Positions 17,446 through 25,857 of a stretch of DNA of 64,000 nt are shown one piece after another. Each line of letters starts with the position of its first letter. The first letter of the stretch is position 1. The stretch comes from Pseudomonadota bacterium (lineage in GTDB: Bacteria; Pseudomonadota; Alphaproteobacteria; Rhizobiales; Rhizobiaceae). A program made the position numbers and the translations under genes. The notes under the pieces were generated by a model, which saw nothing but the letters and a program-made list of their open reading frames with translations, was not told the DNA's origin and did no database searches. Location of the stretch: the NCBI GenBank assembly GCA_023451735.1, contig JAEXYH010000055.1:1-64000 (forward strand), given 5' to 3'.

Positions 17446-18365
17446 CAGCTTGCCTCCACCTTCAATGCATCGAGAATGAATTGCTTGGCCTTTGCAGCAT
17501 CGATATCCGCCGCAAATTGTGCGTTGAACTCCGCCCGGCCGGTACGCACCTCGACCACGGTGCGACCCCGTGTATGGTTGCCCGTCAATTCCATATCGAT
17601 CCGCGCACTCTGCCAAGTCACCAGATCCGACTGAACGAAGGCAATCGCCGCAACAGCATCATAAAGCGACATCGCCTTGCGTCCGCGGCTCGTTGCGATC
17701 GCCACGAAGCCGGCAAGCAGATCGGCCAAGAGCGTCGCATTGCGGCCACCGGCCATGCGCACCGGCTCGACATCCTCCGGCGCGCAAAGCACCTTTCGGC
17801 ACAGATCAAGATCAACCATGCGCAACGGCATGCCGTGAGCAAGCACGATCGCCACAGCTTCCGGATCGGCAAAGGCATTGAACTCGGCGGATGCCGTGTG
17901 GTTGCCCGCCGTAAGCCCGCCACCCATCCAGGTTAGGTCGGTAATCTTTGCCGCCAGATCCGGCCGCGCCAGCGCCACTGCAGCAATGTTGGTAAGCGGT
18001 CCGAGCGCCAGAATACGCCGCTCGCCTTCGCTGCTCTCCAGCCATGCGCAAAGCGTTTCGAATGCATCATCGACGAAGGCATCAGGTCCCTCCGGGAGCG
18101 CCTCGCCCGCAGTCGGCATGCCCGCATCGCTGAGAATGGAGACCGCTGTTTCGAGCTTTCCAAGAACCGGCTTTGCGCGCCCGGCATGAATGGGAAATGG
18201 CCAGACGAAGGCCGCGGCAGCGCCAGCTGCGTTGCGGCGTACCTGATCCAGCGGTGCATTGCCGAAAACCAGCGAGATCCCGTCGATGGCAAGCCCGCCA
18301 TGAGCCGCGACCATGATGGCCGCCAGATCATCGAATCCCATGTCGGTATCGACCCACACACCCAT
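17442..18365 (-). CDS. inosine/uridine-preferring nucleoside hydrolase family protein
   Basis: 307 residues. The N-terminus has the family's calcium and ribose site DTDMGFDD, followed by LALGPLTNIAAV near residue 120, WMGGG near 148 and an NAFADPEAV motif. It cleaves ribonucleosides to base and ribose. The gene is coupled to ade by a 4-base overlap and follows a LacI-type regulator by 83 bases. Together these form a purine nucleoside salvage unit. Confidence 0.92.
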   Translation of the reverse strand: MGVWVDTDMGFDDLAAIMVAAHGGLAIDGISLVFGNAPLDQVRRNAAGAAAAFVWPFPIHAGRAKPVLGKLETAVSILSDAGMPTAGEALPEGPDAFVDDAFETLCAWLESSEGERRILALGPLTNIAAVALARPDLAAKITDLTWMGGGLTAGNHTASAEFNAFADPEAVAIVLAHGMPLRMVDLDLCRKVLCAPEDVEPVRMAGGRNATLLADLLAGFVAIATSRGRKAMSLYDAVAAIAFVQSDLVTWQSARIDMELTGNHTRGRTVVEVRTGRAEFNAQFAADIDAAKAKQFILDALKVEASW

Positions 18366-18448
18366 TTAATCATGCTCCAAAAATACAACCGGATGGTCCA
18401 TGAGGACGTCCGTATACACAAGAGATCGAAGACGAAGGATAGGGGGTT

Positions 18449-19510
18449 TCACCGGTTATCCTCCCGAGCTTCCTTGGCTGCGGCCGTGACCGATCTCATC
18501 GCCGGTCCCGTCGATTGTCGGGCCACAAGCGTCATCGGCACGCGTTCGCAGTTCGGCCTCGCAGCCGCCAGCCCCCCGGTGGCGCTTTCGTTGTTTGCTA
18601 TCGCATGCCCGAGCGCCTCGACGGCGCGCTCCGCAATGGTCGCGAGATCCTGCCGCAGCGTGGTGATCGGCGGCATCACGACCGACGACCAGACGAGATC
18701 GTCAAAACCGCTGACACTTGCCTGAACCGGAACATCGATGCCGTCACGCTGCAACTCGGTCAGCGCACGCAGCGCCAGCAGATCATAAACGGCAGCAAAA
18801 CCCGTAAACCCGTCCGCCGCCCGAGCCGCAAGATCAAGCGCGCAGCCTGCGCCCTGCAAAATCTCCAGGTCTTCTACCCACAAGGTCTCGCAGCGGATAT
18901 CCTTACCCAGACCGGCCTTCAAACCGCTGATCCGGTCGTTCTGTACATTCGATTCCCTGCTGTGAGCGATCAGCAGCACCTTGCGATGCCCGAGAGCCGC
19001 GAGATGGCGGCCCATCTGTGCGCCCCCGTCCCAATGGTCGGACGAAACCGTGTTGCCGGGTGTCGATGGGCTGTCGATGATGGCGACAGGCGTGCCTATC
19101 TCGCCGATCCGTGATCCGCGACGGGGCACGACGATCATGCCATCGACACCACGTTCGATCAGGCGACCGATTGCTGCCGTCTGCTGGGCGATATCCCCAC
19201 GGCTGTCGGCGATCAGCACGCCGTAGCCGGCGGCCGCTGCGGCCTGTTCGATTGCCTGAGCGACCTGAGGAAACAGGGGATTGGATATATCGGGAAGTAC
19301 GAGGCCGATAACGCCGGTCCGCCCCGTCCTCAGCGCCCGCGCTGCATGGCTCGGCACATAACCGAGCTCCTCAGCCGCCTGCCGGATTTTCGCGGAAAGC
19401 CCCACCGAAACCCGCCCCTTGCCGGAAAGCGCATTGGACACGGTTGCCGAAGACACCCCGAGGGCGGCAGCAATCTCTGTCATCGTCGCTGGCGGCCTGG
19501 CGACAGTCAT
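18449..19510 (-). CDS. LacI-family transcription regulator
   Basis: 353 residues. The N-terminal helix-turn-helix is MTEIAAALGVSSATVSNAL with the hinge helix around AARALRTGRTG. The rest is a periplasmic-binding-like ligand domain (IGLVLPDISNPLFPQVAQAI). It precedes the nucleoside hydrolase-deaminase-transporter block on the same strand. A near-perfect LacI-type palindrome lies 22 bases before its start, so autocontrol is likely. It probably senses a purine, a nucleoside or the imported solute. Confidence 0.92.
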   Translation of the reverse strand: MTVARPPATMTEIAAALGVSSATVSNALSGKGRVSVGLSAKIRQAAEELGYVPSHAARALRTGRTGVIGLVLPDISNPLFPQVAQAIEQAAAAAGYGVLIADSRGDIAQQTAAIGRLIERGVDGMIVVPRRGSRIGEIGTPVAIIDSPSTPGNTVSSDHWDGGAQMGRHLAALGHRKVLLIAHSRESNVQNDRISGLKAGLGKDIRCETLWVEDLEILQGAGCALDLAARAADGFTGFAAVYDLLALRALTELQRDGIDVPVQASVSGFDDLVWSSVVMPPITTLRQDLATIAERAVEALGHAIANNESATGGLAAARPNCERVPMTLVARQSTGPAMRSVTAAAKEAREDNR

Positions 19511-19531
19511 CGTTTTTACAGCGTTCCAAGA

Positions 19532-19549
19532 TGATTAATCGTTTAATCA
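19532..19549. promoter_or_regulatory. LacI-type operator
   Basis: TGATTAA, TCGT, TTAATCA: perfect 7-base arms around a central CG, the layout LacI-family proteins bind. It lies directly upstream of the LacI-type gene. A single TTAATCA half-site occurs at the start of the nucleoside hydrolase gene (18365-18371). Confidence 0.7.
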
Positions 19550-19619
19550 ACTATAACGGCATACACGCACCATGTCGAGTGCGATACAACCTTTCATATA
19601 GAGAAATGATCGACCGTTG

Positions 19620-20552
19620 CTACCAGGCCACGATTTCCTGACGATAACGCGCCACCTCTTCCATCAGCCATGCCCGAAAGGCAACAACCGGCGGAAAACT
19701 GGCTTTGGCATGCGGCGCAACCGCGTAATAGGCGCTGGGGCTCACCACCTGATGCGGAAACGCTTCCACCAGCTGTCCACCTGCCAGTTCCGTATCGATC
19801 AGGAAAAGCGGCATCAGGCCGACACCCAAACCCGCAATGCAGGCCTGCGTCACGCTGCCGAACTGCTCGAAGCGCATACCCTCACTGACGCTGCCCGCAA
19901 TCCGCAGGCTCTCGAACCAGTGCCTCCAGCCGCCCGGCCGCGACGCCATATGCAGAAGCGGCAGACGCAACAGATCTTCGGCACGCTCGACCGGATGAGC
20001 ACCAAGAAAGGCGGGGGAGCAGACAGGAGCTACCATCTCCTCCATCAGAAAAGTGCATTCGGCACCCGGCCATTCCGGCCCATTTACTCCCCTTGGCCCG
20101 ACATGGATTGCCATGTCGATGCCATCGCGGTCGAAATCGAAAACTCCGATACGGGTCGCGAAGTTGAGCGTGATCTCCGGATGTCGGGCAACGAAGCCCG
20201 GAATGCGCGGCATCAGCCAGCGTGTGCCGAAGGTCGGCAGGATCGCGAGATTGAGCTGGTCGCTATGTCGTTTGGTCATGGCATGCAGCGCTGCAGACCT
20301 TATCTGAGACAGCGCCCCGGCAATCGCTCTTGCAAAATCCGCGCCCGCAGGCGCCAACACGACGCCGCGGCTGGTTCGATCGAACAGCATCACACCAAGC
20401 TGCTCTTCCAGCCCTGAAACCTGCCGGCTGATGGCACCCTGGGTCAGAGACAACTCTTCGGCCGCAAGCGAAAAACTGCCGAGCCGCGCAACGGAATCGA
20501 AGGCGGCGAGCGCTGAGGTGGACGGCAGGAGTTTTCGCGACAATTCTCTCAT
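19620..20552 (-). CDS. LysR-family regulator (GcvA-like), probable regulator of gcdH
   Basis: 310 residues with an N-terminal winged helix (ALAAFDSVARLGSFSLAAEELSL, then TQGAISRQVSGLEEQLG) and a LysR substrate domain of the GcvA subgroup. It is divergent from the glutaryl-CoA dehydrogenase gene with a 171-base shared region. This arrangement is typical for LysR-type activators of a neighbouring catabolic gene. The inducer is probably a lysine/glutarate catabolite, by inference. Confidence 0.9.
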   Translation of the reverse strand: MRELSRKLLPSTSALAAFDSVARLGSFSLAAEELSLTQGAISRQVSGLEEQLGVMLFDRTSRGVVLAPAGADFARAIAGALSQIRSAALHAMTKRHSDQLNLAILPTFGTRWLMPRIPGFVARHPEITLNFATRIGVFDFDRDGIDMAIHVGPRGVNGPEWPGAECTFLMEEMVAPVCSPAFLGAHPVERAEDLLRLPLLHMASRPGGWRHWFESLRIAGSVSEGMRFEQFGSVTQACIAGLGVGLMPLFLIDTELAGGQLVEAFPHQVVSPSAYYAVAPHAKASFPPVVAFRAWLMEEVARYRQEIVAW

Positions 20553-20723
20553 GCCCTATTACTAACCATCATAGGTAAGTGAGTAAACGGGCCTTGCGAC
20601 AAACGAACGCACGGAGATAATCAATCAGGAAGAGTGATGACGTGGGTTACCGCCATCCATATAAACATCACCGAAGATGCTTCTTCGGTGAAAACAACGA
20701 GACGAAAACACCGGAGGACCCCC

Positions 20724-21899
20724 TTGGCCTTTATCTGGAACGACCCTTTCCTCATAGAAGATCAGCTGACTGAAGAAGAGCGCATGATCCGCGACGCCGC
20801 GGCCGCCTTTGCCAAGTCCGAACTCCTGCCGCGCGTAGAAGAAGCCTATCTCGAAGAAAAGACCGATGCCGGCCTGTTCAGGCTGATGGGCCAGACCGGC
20901 CTTCTCGGCGTCACCCTGCCGGAAGAATACGGCGCGGCCAACGCTTCCTATGTCGCCTACGGCCTTGTCGCCCGCGAGATCGAACGGATCGACAGCGGCT
21001 ATCGCTCGATGATGAGCGTCCAGTCCTCGCTGGTCATCTACCCGATCTTCGCCTACGGCTCAGATGAGCAGAAGAAGAAATACCTGCCGGGCCTCGTCTC
21101 AGGGGAACTGATCGGCTGTTTCGGGCTGACCGAACCGGATGCCGGATCCGATCCCGGCGGAATGAAGACGCGCGCCGAAAAGATCGAAGGCGGATACCGC
21201 CTGCGCGGCTCGAAGATGTGGATTTCCAACGCACCGATCGCAGACGTATTCGTCGTCTGGGCAAAATCGGAAGCCCATAACAACGAAATCCGCGGCTTTG
21301 TGCTGGAAAAAGGCATGAAGGGTCTTTCCGCGCCAAAAATCGGCGGCAAGCTCTCGCTGCGCGCCTCGATCACCGGCGAGATTGTGATGGACGGCGTCGA
21401 GGTGGGCGAAGATGCGCTTCTGCCAAACGTATCCGGACTCAAAGGCCCCTTCGGTTGCCTCAACCGCGCCCGCTACGGCATTTCTTGGGGCGTCATGGGC
21501 GCTGCGGAAGACTGCTGGTTCCGCGCCCGCCAATATGGCCTTGACCGAAAACAGTTCGGCAAGCCGCTCGCCGGCATGCAGCTCTACCAGAAGAAGCTCG
21601 CCGACATGCAGACCGAGATCGCGCTTGGTCTGCAAGCCTCACTTCGCGTCGGCCAGCTGATGGACCAGCACCGCATGGCGCCAGAGATGATCTCCATCGT
21701 CAAGCGCAACAATTGCGGCAAGGCGCTCGACATCGCTCGCCAGGCCCGCGACATGCATGGAGGTAACGGCATCCAGGTCGAATACCACGTCATGCGCCAT
21801 GCGCAGAACCTGGAAACGGTCAACACCTACGAAGGCACGCACGACGTCCACGCACTCATCCTCGGCCGTGCGCAGACGGGCATCCAGGCGTTCTTCTGA
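20724..21899 (+). CDS. gcdH: glutaryl-CoA dehydrogenase (acyl-CoA dehydrogenase family)
   Basis: 391 residues from TTG 20724, chosen because GGAGGA lies 6 bases before it and family proteins begin at this point; the open frame runs back to 20634. The FAD-binding signature CFGLTEPDAGSDPGGM is near residue 135, and the catalytic glutamate lies in NTYEGTHDVHALILGRAQTG near the end. It oxidises and decarboxylates glutaryl-CoA to crotonyl-CoA in lysine, tryptophan and glutarate breakdown. The other pathway genes are not in the window. Confidence 0.9.
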   Translation: MAFIWNDPFLIEDQLTEEERMIRDAAAAFAKSELLPRVEEAYLEEKTDAGLFRLMGQTGLLGVTLPEEYGAANASYVAYGLVAREIERIDSGYRSMMSVQSSLVIYPIFAYGSDEQKKKYLPGLVSGELIGCFGLTEPDAGSDPGGMKTRAEKIEGGYRLRGSKMWISNAPIADVFVVWAKSEAHNNEIRGFVLEKGMKGLSAPKIGGKLSLRASITGEIVMDGVEVGEDALLPNVSGLKGPFGCLNRARYGISWGVMGAAEDCWFRARQYGLDRKQFGKPLAGMQLYQKKLADMQTEIALGLQASLRVGQLMDQHRMAPEMISIVKRNNCGKALDIARQARDMHGGNGIQVEYHVMRHAQNLETVNTYEGTHDVHALILGRAQTGIQAFF

Positions 21900-21970
21900 G
21901 CGCCAAGCACAACAGGACCAGCCATCCAGTCCGGCCTCATTCCGCCCGGCTCGCCTTGCGAGCCGGGCAT

Positions 21971-23149
21971 CTAAGTACTGGACCCGATCTCGGCCGCAGA
22001 AGCCCGGCTTCGACCCTTCAGCGTCGGTCGCCATTTCATCAACCGCCGGATCGACGCCCGCTGCTCTGCGTTGAAGATCGCGTGCAACGCCTTAAAGAAC
22101 GAGTAGGAAAGATAGTCGGGCAGCAGAACGGTCGCGCCCTTCATCGTCAACGGCACCCGATATTGAATCCGCACCGTCTGGGCATTCGACCAGCGCTCTT
22201 TGTAGTCCATGCGCAAAATCCGCATGTCGAAATCCAGGCCACGCTCGAAGCACCAGCGCACCACGTCCTCGATGATCAGCATTCCTGGTGAATAGCGTGA
22301 ATAATCCGGATCGAAGCTGGTCGTAAGCAGCTCGATACGCGCCCGATCGATCATGGTCAGGAAAGCCGCGATCGGCTTGCCATCCAGTGTCAGCCGGAAA
22401 AGCCCCACCCGCCCGAACTCACCGCGCCTCATGCAGGCCGCCACGAAAAACGCACGCGCCTCGTCTTTGCCGAGCCACGGGCAGGACTTGTCCATGCGAA
22501 GCAGCCAGCGCCGTTTCTCGTCGATCACCCAGTCGATGGTCTCGACGGAACTGGCAAAATCCTCGGGAAGCTCGAACCGCAAATCACCGAGCTTCTGCAG
22601 TCGCTTGCGCCCCTGCTTCAGGTTCGTGCGGAATTTCGACGAATAGGTCTGCAGCAGGTCTTCGAAATTCTCGATGCCACGCCGCTCGATCATATAGCTG
22701 TCCAGCGGGTTTGGAATGTTGAAGACGCCCGTCTTTTCCAGCACCTGCCGCGCCGGACCATCCTGCTGGACGAAAGGAACCTCGATAATATCGGCCATGG
22801 GGCGCAACAGCGCCATGAGCTCCCTGCAGATATCGGCTGCGTTCACGTCGGGCGCCATCAGCGGATCGCCATATTCCTCGTGCATGCCGCACCCCAATGG
22901 CTCAAGACGTGTTGCAAAGCCAAGCCGGTTTCTCTGGAACGGCCAGACGGCGACAAGTCGCCTACCGGACCACACCGTGGCGCATATCAGCCGGTCACCC
23001 GCCGAAGCATCTTTGTTGTCCCACCCGAGTTTCGCCCATTCGAACGTCTGCGTGTAATGGGATGTCTCAACGGATCGCGCGAGGTCGTTCCAATCATTTT
23101 CAAGTCGAGCAAAAGCGTCCACGCCGTCAACTAAAACAGGCCGCAGCAT
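21971..23149 (-). CDS. GNAT-family (CelD/BcsL-like, Acetyltransf_6) acetyltransferase
   Basis: 392 residues. It has the two-part GNAT arrangement seen in FemAB-like and CelD-like proteins: an N-terminal half with ETSHYTQTFEWAKLGW and a C-terminal half with RVGLFRLTLDGKPIAAFLTM and a YSPGMLIIEDVVRWCFERG acetyl-CoA-site-like stretch. Related proteins are often linked to polysaccharide or cell-envelope modification. It is convergent with gcdH, 71 bases away. The substrate is unknown. Confidence 0.75.
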   Translation of the reverse strand: MLRPVLVDGVDAFARLENDWNDLARSVETSHYTQTFEWAKLGWDNKDASAGDRLICATVWSGRRLVAVWPFQRNRLGFATRLEPLGCGMHEEYGDPLMAPDVNAADICRELMALLRPMADIIEVPFVQQDGPARQVLEKTGVFNIPNPLDSYMIERRGIENFEDLLQTYSSKFRTNLKQGRKRLQKLGDLRFELPEDFASSVETIDWVIDEKRRWLLRMDKSCPWLGKDEARAFFVAACMRRGEFGRVGLFRLTLDGKPIAAFLTMIDRARIELLTTSFDPDYSRYSPGMLIIEDVVRWCFERGLDFDMRILRMDYKERWSNAQTVRIQYRVPLTMKGATVLLPDYLSYSFFKALHAIFNAEQRASIRRLMKWRPTLKGRSRASAAEIGSST

Positions 23150-23457
23150 CCGACTCCCCTTCGGATTTACTCTGAAATAGAATTAATTCATTACCAAAAA
23201 ACGAAACAACAGACAAACAAAAAGCAACTCATCAATATAAACTTACTACACAATACAGTGATAGACATAATAAATCCGATGATTTTCTTAATTTATTCGT
23301 AGGAACAGAATATCTACGGATTCACCTTTGCCCTAGACATGCGAGCTCTCCATCCGCGCCGCTATTCGTCATTGGCCAAGATGACGCCTTGGGTGTATCA
23401 GTGCGATGCAGCTCGAGAAGAGCCCAGCGACCACGCACAGGAGAGACTTCGGAAAGC
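23150..23457. other. AT-rich intergenic region
   Basis: About 180 bases (23165-23340) are much richer in A and T than the rest of the window. They lie between a leftward GNAT gene and a rightward XRE-cupin gene and so hold both promoters. I see no gene, hairpin terminator or EcfG site. The composition could reflect a regulated promoter bound by nucleoid proteins, or a transfer junction. Confidence 0.6.
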
Positions 23458-24054
23458 ATGCACGCCATGGATGATGCGGAAGAAACCGCTACCCAGACCG
23501 GAGCTGAGAGCAAATTCGATGTCGGTGATCGGCTGCGCCTCGTGCGGCTGAGTTACGGCCTGTCGCAGCGGGCACTGGCAGTGAAGGCCGGTGTCACCCA
23601 TTCGCTCGTATCGCTGATCGAAAAGAACAAGGTCAGCCCTTCGGTCGCATCGCTGAAGAAAATCCTCGAGGCGATCAACTATCCCCTGACCGATTTTTTC
23701 GCGCTCACTCTTCCGCCCGTCGACCAGATCTTCTACCGGGCAGACGAACTTACGCCATTGTCCAAAGGCCCGCTGACGCTGCTTCAGGTGGGCGATGCGA
23801 AATCCCACAGCATCCAGATCTTTCACGAATTCTACGAGCCGGGCGCCGATACCGGCGAGACAATGCTCGCGCATGAAGCGGAAGAAGGCGGCGTGATTGT
23901 CGCTGGCGAGCTGGAAGTCACCGTCGGCAGCCAGACCCGCATCCTCAGGCGCGGCGATGCCTATCTTTTCAATAGCCGCCTGCCACACCGCTATCGCAAT
24001 GTCGGCACCGAACGTTGCGAAGTCGTCAGCGCCGTCACCCCGCCCTACCTCTGA
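23458..24054 (+). CDS. XRE-family regulator with C-terminal cupin domain (PuuR-like)
   Basis: About 198 residues from ATG 23458 (alternative ATG 23467). The helix-turn-helix region is LRLVRLSYGLSQRALAVKAG followed by THSLVSLIEKNKVSPS. The second half is a cupin with HEAEEGGVIVAGELEVTVG and RRGDAYLFNSRLPHRYRN. Regulators of this build (PuuR and relatives) repress amine and amino-acid breakdown genes and sense a small metabolite in the cupin. The aldehyde dehydrogenase gene 240 bases downstream is the likely target. Confidence 0.88.
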   Translation: MHAMDDAEETATQTGAESKFDVGDRLRLVRLSYGLSQRALAVKAGVTHSLVSLIEKNKVSPSVASLKKILEAINYPLTDFFALTLPPVDQIFYRADELTPLSKGPLTLLQVGDAKSHSIQIFHEFYEPGADTGETMLAHEAEEGGVIVAGELEVTVGSQTRILRRGDAYLFNSRLPHRYRNVGTERCEVVSAVTPPYL

Positions 24055-24185
24055 TCGGTTGACCTTTCATTTCTAATCGGGAGGTCGCCGGTTTGCAGAA
24101 AAGACAGGACAGGCAGCTGAAGCCCGGCGAGCAAGGCGATAGATCACGACACATTGCAGTATGACTTTTTTGACGGCACCGCCGG

Positions 24186-24207
24186 TTGATTGTCAGCATT
24201 GATTGTC
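24186..24207 (+). promoter_or_regulatory. direct repeat, possible operator before the aldehyde dehydrogenase gene
   Basis: TTGATTGTC occurs twice with starts 13 bases apart, about 90 bases before the ALDH start and inside the XRE-cupin/ALDH spacer. It could be a tandem regulator site. The only evidence is the repeat and its position. Confidence 0.35.
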
Positions 24208-24294
24208 TTAACTCAAGCACCGGAACCCCTCCGCCCCTTCTGCCCGCGGCGCCCTGCCGCGCGACCTGACGTTTCAAAACGAAAGTGGACCCCC

Positions 24295-25731
24295 ATGCAG
24301 ACCTATCCCGACGTAAAACTCTTCATCAACGGCGAATGGCGCGATGCCATCGGCGGCGAAACGATCGAAGTGACCGATCCTGCCACTGATGAAGTGATCG
24401 GCAAGATCGCCCATGCTCGCAAGGCAGACCTCGATCTGGCGCTCGAAGCCGCCGACAAGGGTTTCAAGATCTGGCGCGACACGGCTCCCTTCGACCGCTC
24501 GAAGATGATGCGCAAGGCAGCCGACATCCTTCGCGAACGCGCCGACAGGATCGCTTTCCTGATGACGCGCGAACAGGGCAAGCCGCTGGCACAGTCCAAG
24601 ATGGAGATCATGGGCGCAGCCGACACGATCGACTGGTTTGCCGAGGAAGCACGCCGCACCTATGGCCAGATCATCCCGGCCCGCTTCTCGGGCGTCAACC
24701 AGATGACGATCAAGCAGCCGGTCGGCCCGGTCGCAGCCTTCACGCCGTGGAATTTTCCGATCAACCAGATCGTCCGCAAGCTTTCCGCAGCGGTTGCCAC
24801 TGGTTGCTCCATCATCGTCAAGGCGCCTGAAGAAACCCCGGCATCGCCTGCCGAACTGATCCGCGCTTTTGCCGATGCCGGCGTCCCGGCCGGCGTCATC
24901 GGCCTGGTTTACGGCATCCCGGCCGAAGTGTCGGAATACCTGATCCCGCATCCGGTCATCCGCAAGATCTCGTTCACCGGCTCCACTCCGGTCGGCAAGC
25001 ATCTCGCAGCACTCGCCGGCCAGCACATGAAGCGCGCCACGATGGAACTCGGCGGCCACGCTCCGGTCATGGTCTTCAATGACGCCGACCTCGACATGGC
25101 GATCGAAATCAGCGCCATGTCGAAATACCGCAATGCCGGTCAGGTTTGCGTGTCTCCGACCCGCTTCCTGGTCCAGGATGGCGTCGCCGACAGATTTGTC
25201 GAAGGTTTCGTCAAGGCTGCCGAAGCCATAAAGGTCGGCAACGGCCTCGAAGCCGATACAGTCATGGGCCCGCTTGCCAACGAGCGCCGCATCCCCGCCA
25301 TGGAAGCGCTGATCCAGGACGCGGTCTCGAACGGCGGCGAACTCAAGACCGGCGGCAAGCGCATCGGCAACAAGGGCAACTTCTTCGAACCAACGGTTCT
25401 TGCCAACGTTCCGACCTCGGCCAAGATCATGAACGACGAGCCCTTCGGCCCGATCGCCATCATCAACCGCTTCTCGACCTATGAGGACGCGATCAACGAG
25501 GCAAACCGCCTGCCCTTCGGCCTCGCATCCTACGCCTTCACTGGCTCGGTCAAGACCGCCCACGCGCTCGGCCGCGAAGTCGAGGCCGGCATGCTGACCA
25601 TCAACCACAACGGTCTCGCCCTGCCGGAAGTCCCCTTCGGCGGCGTCAAGGATTCGGGCTACGGCACCGAAGGCGGCTCGGAAGCCGTCGCTGCCTATCT
25701 CGAAACCAAATACGTCACCCAGATGAACTGA
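24295..25731 (+). CDS. NAD(P)-dependent aldehyde dehydrogenase, succinate-semialdehyde dehydrogenase-like
   Basis: 478 residues from ATG 24295. Conserved parts include the cofactor region FTPWNFPINQIVRK, FTGSTPVGKHLAALAG, the catalytic glutamate in MELGGHAPVMVF and the catalytic cysteine in NAGQVCVSPTRFLV. Length and motifs fit the GabD/DavD-like branch that oxidises succinic or glutaric semialdehyde. The partner transaminase is absent. It lies downstream of the PuuR-like regulator and is followed by a strong terminator. Confidence 0.88.
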   Translation: MQTYPDVKLFINGEWRDAIGGETIEVTDPATDEVIGKIAHARKADLDLALEAADKGFKIWRDTAPFDRSKMMRKAADILRERADRIAFLMTREQGKPLAQSKMEIMGAADTIDWFAEEARRTYGQIIPARFSGVNQMTIKQPVGPVAAFTPWNFPINQIVRKLSAAVATGCSIIVKAPEETPASPAELIRAFADAGVPAGVIGLVYGIPAEVSEYLIPHPVIRKISFTGSTPVGKHLAALAGQHMKRATMELGGHAPVMVFNDADLDMAIEISAMSKYRNAGQVCVSPTRFLVQDGVADRFVEGFVKAAEAIKVGNGLEADTVMGPLANERRIPAMEALIQDAVSNGGELKTGGKRIGNKGNFFEPTVLANVPTSAKIMNDEPFGPIAIINRFSTYEDAINEANRLPFGLASYAFTGSVKTAHALGREVEAGMLTINHNGLALPEVPFGGVKDSGYGTEGGSEAVAAYLETKYVTQMN

Positions 25732-25757
25732 TCGCTCCATCCGCGATCGCATTGACG

Positions 25758-25794
25758 AACCGGCCGGAGCCAGCGCTCCGGCCGGTTTTCTTTT
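25758..25794 (+). terminator. Rho-independent terminator of the aldehyde dehydrogenase gene
   Basis: A perfect 13-bp stem (AACCGGCCGGAGC and its inverse) with a 4-base loop, followed by TTCTTTT, 27 bases after the stop. Confidence 0.9.
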
Positions 25795-25857
25795 GGGGAT
25801 TGCCTGCATGCGCGGAGTCGAATACCAAAACAAATAGTGAACAGATGGATGCGATTA

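Noticed and set aside
24274..25833. 519-residue minus-strand frame opposite the aldehyde dehydrogenase
   Set aside because: It is a long shadow frame; the + strand has all catalytic motifs and this one has none.
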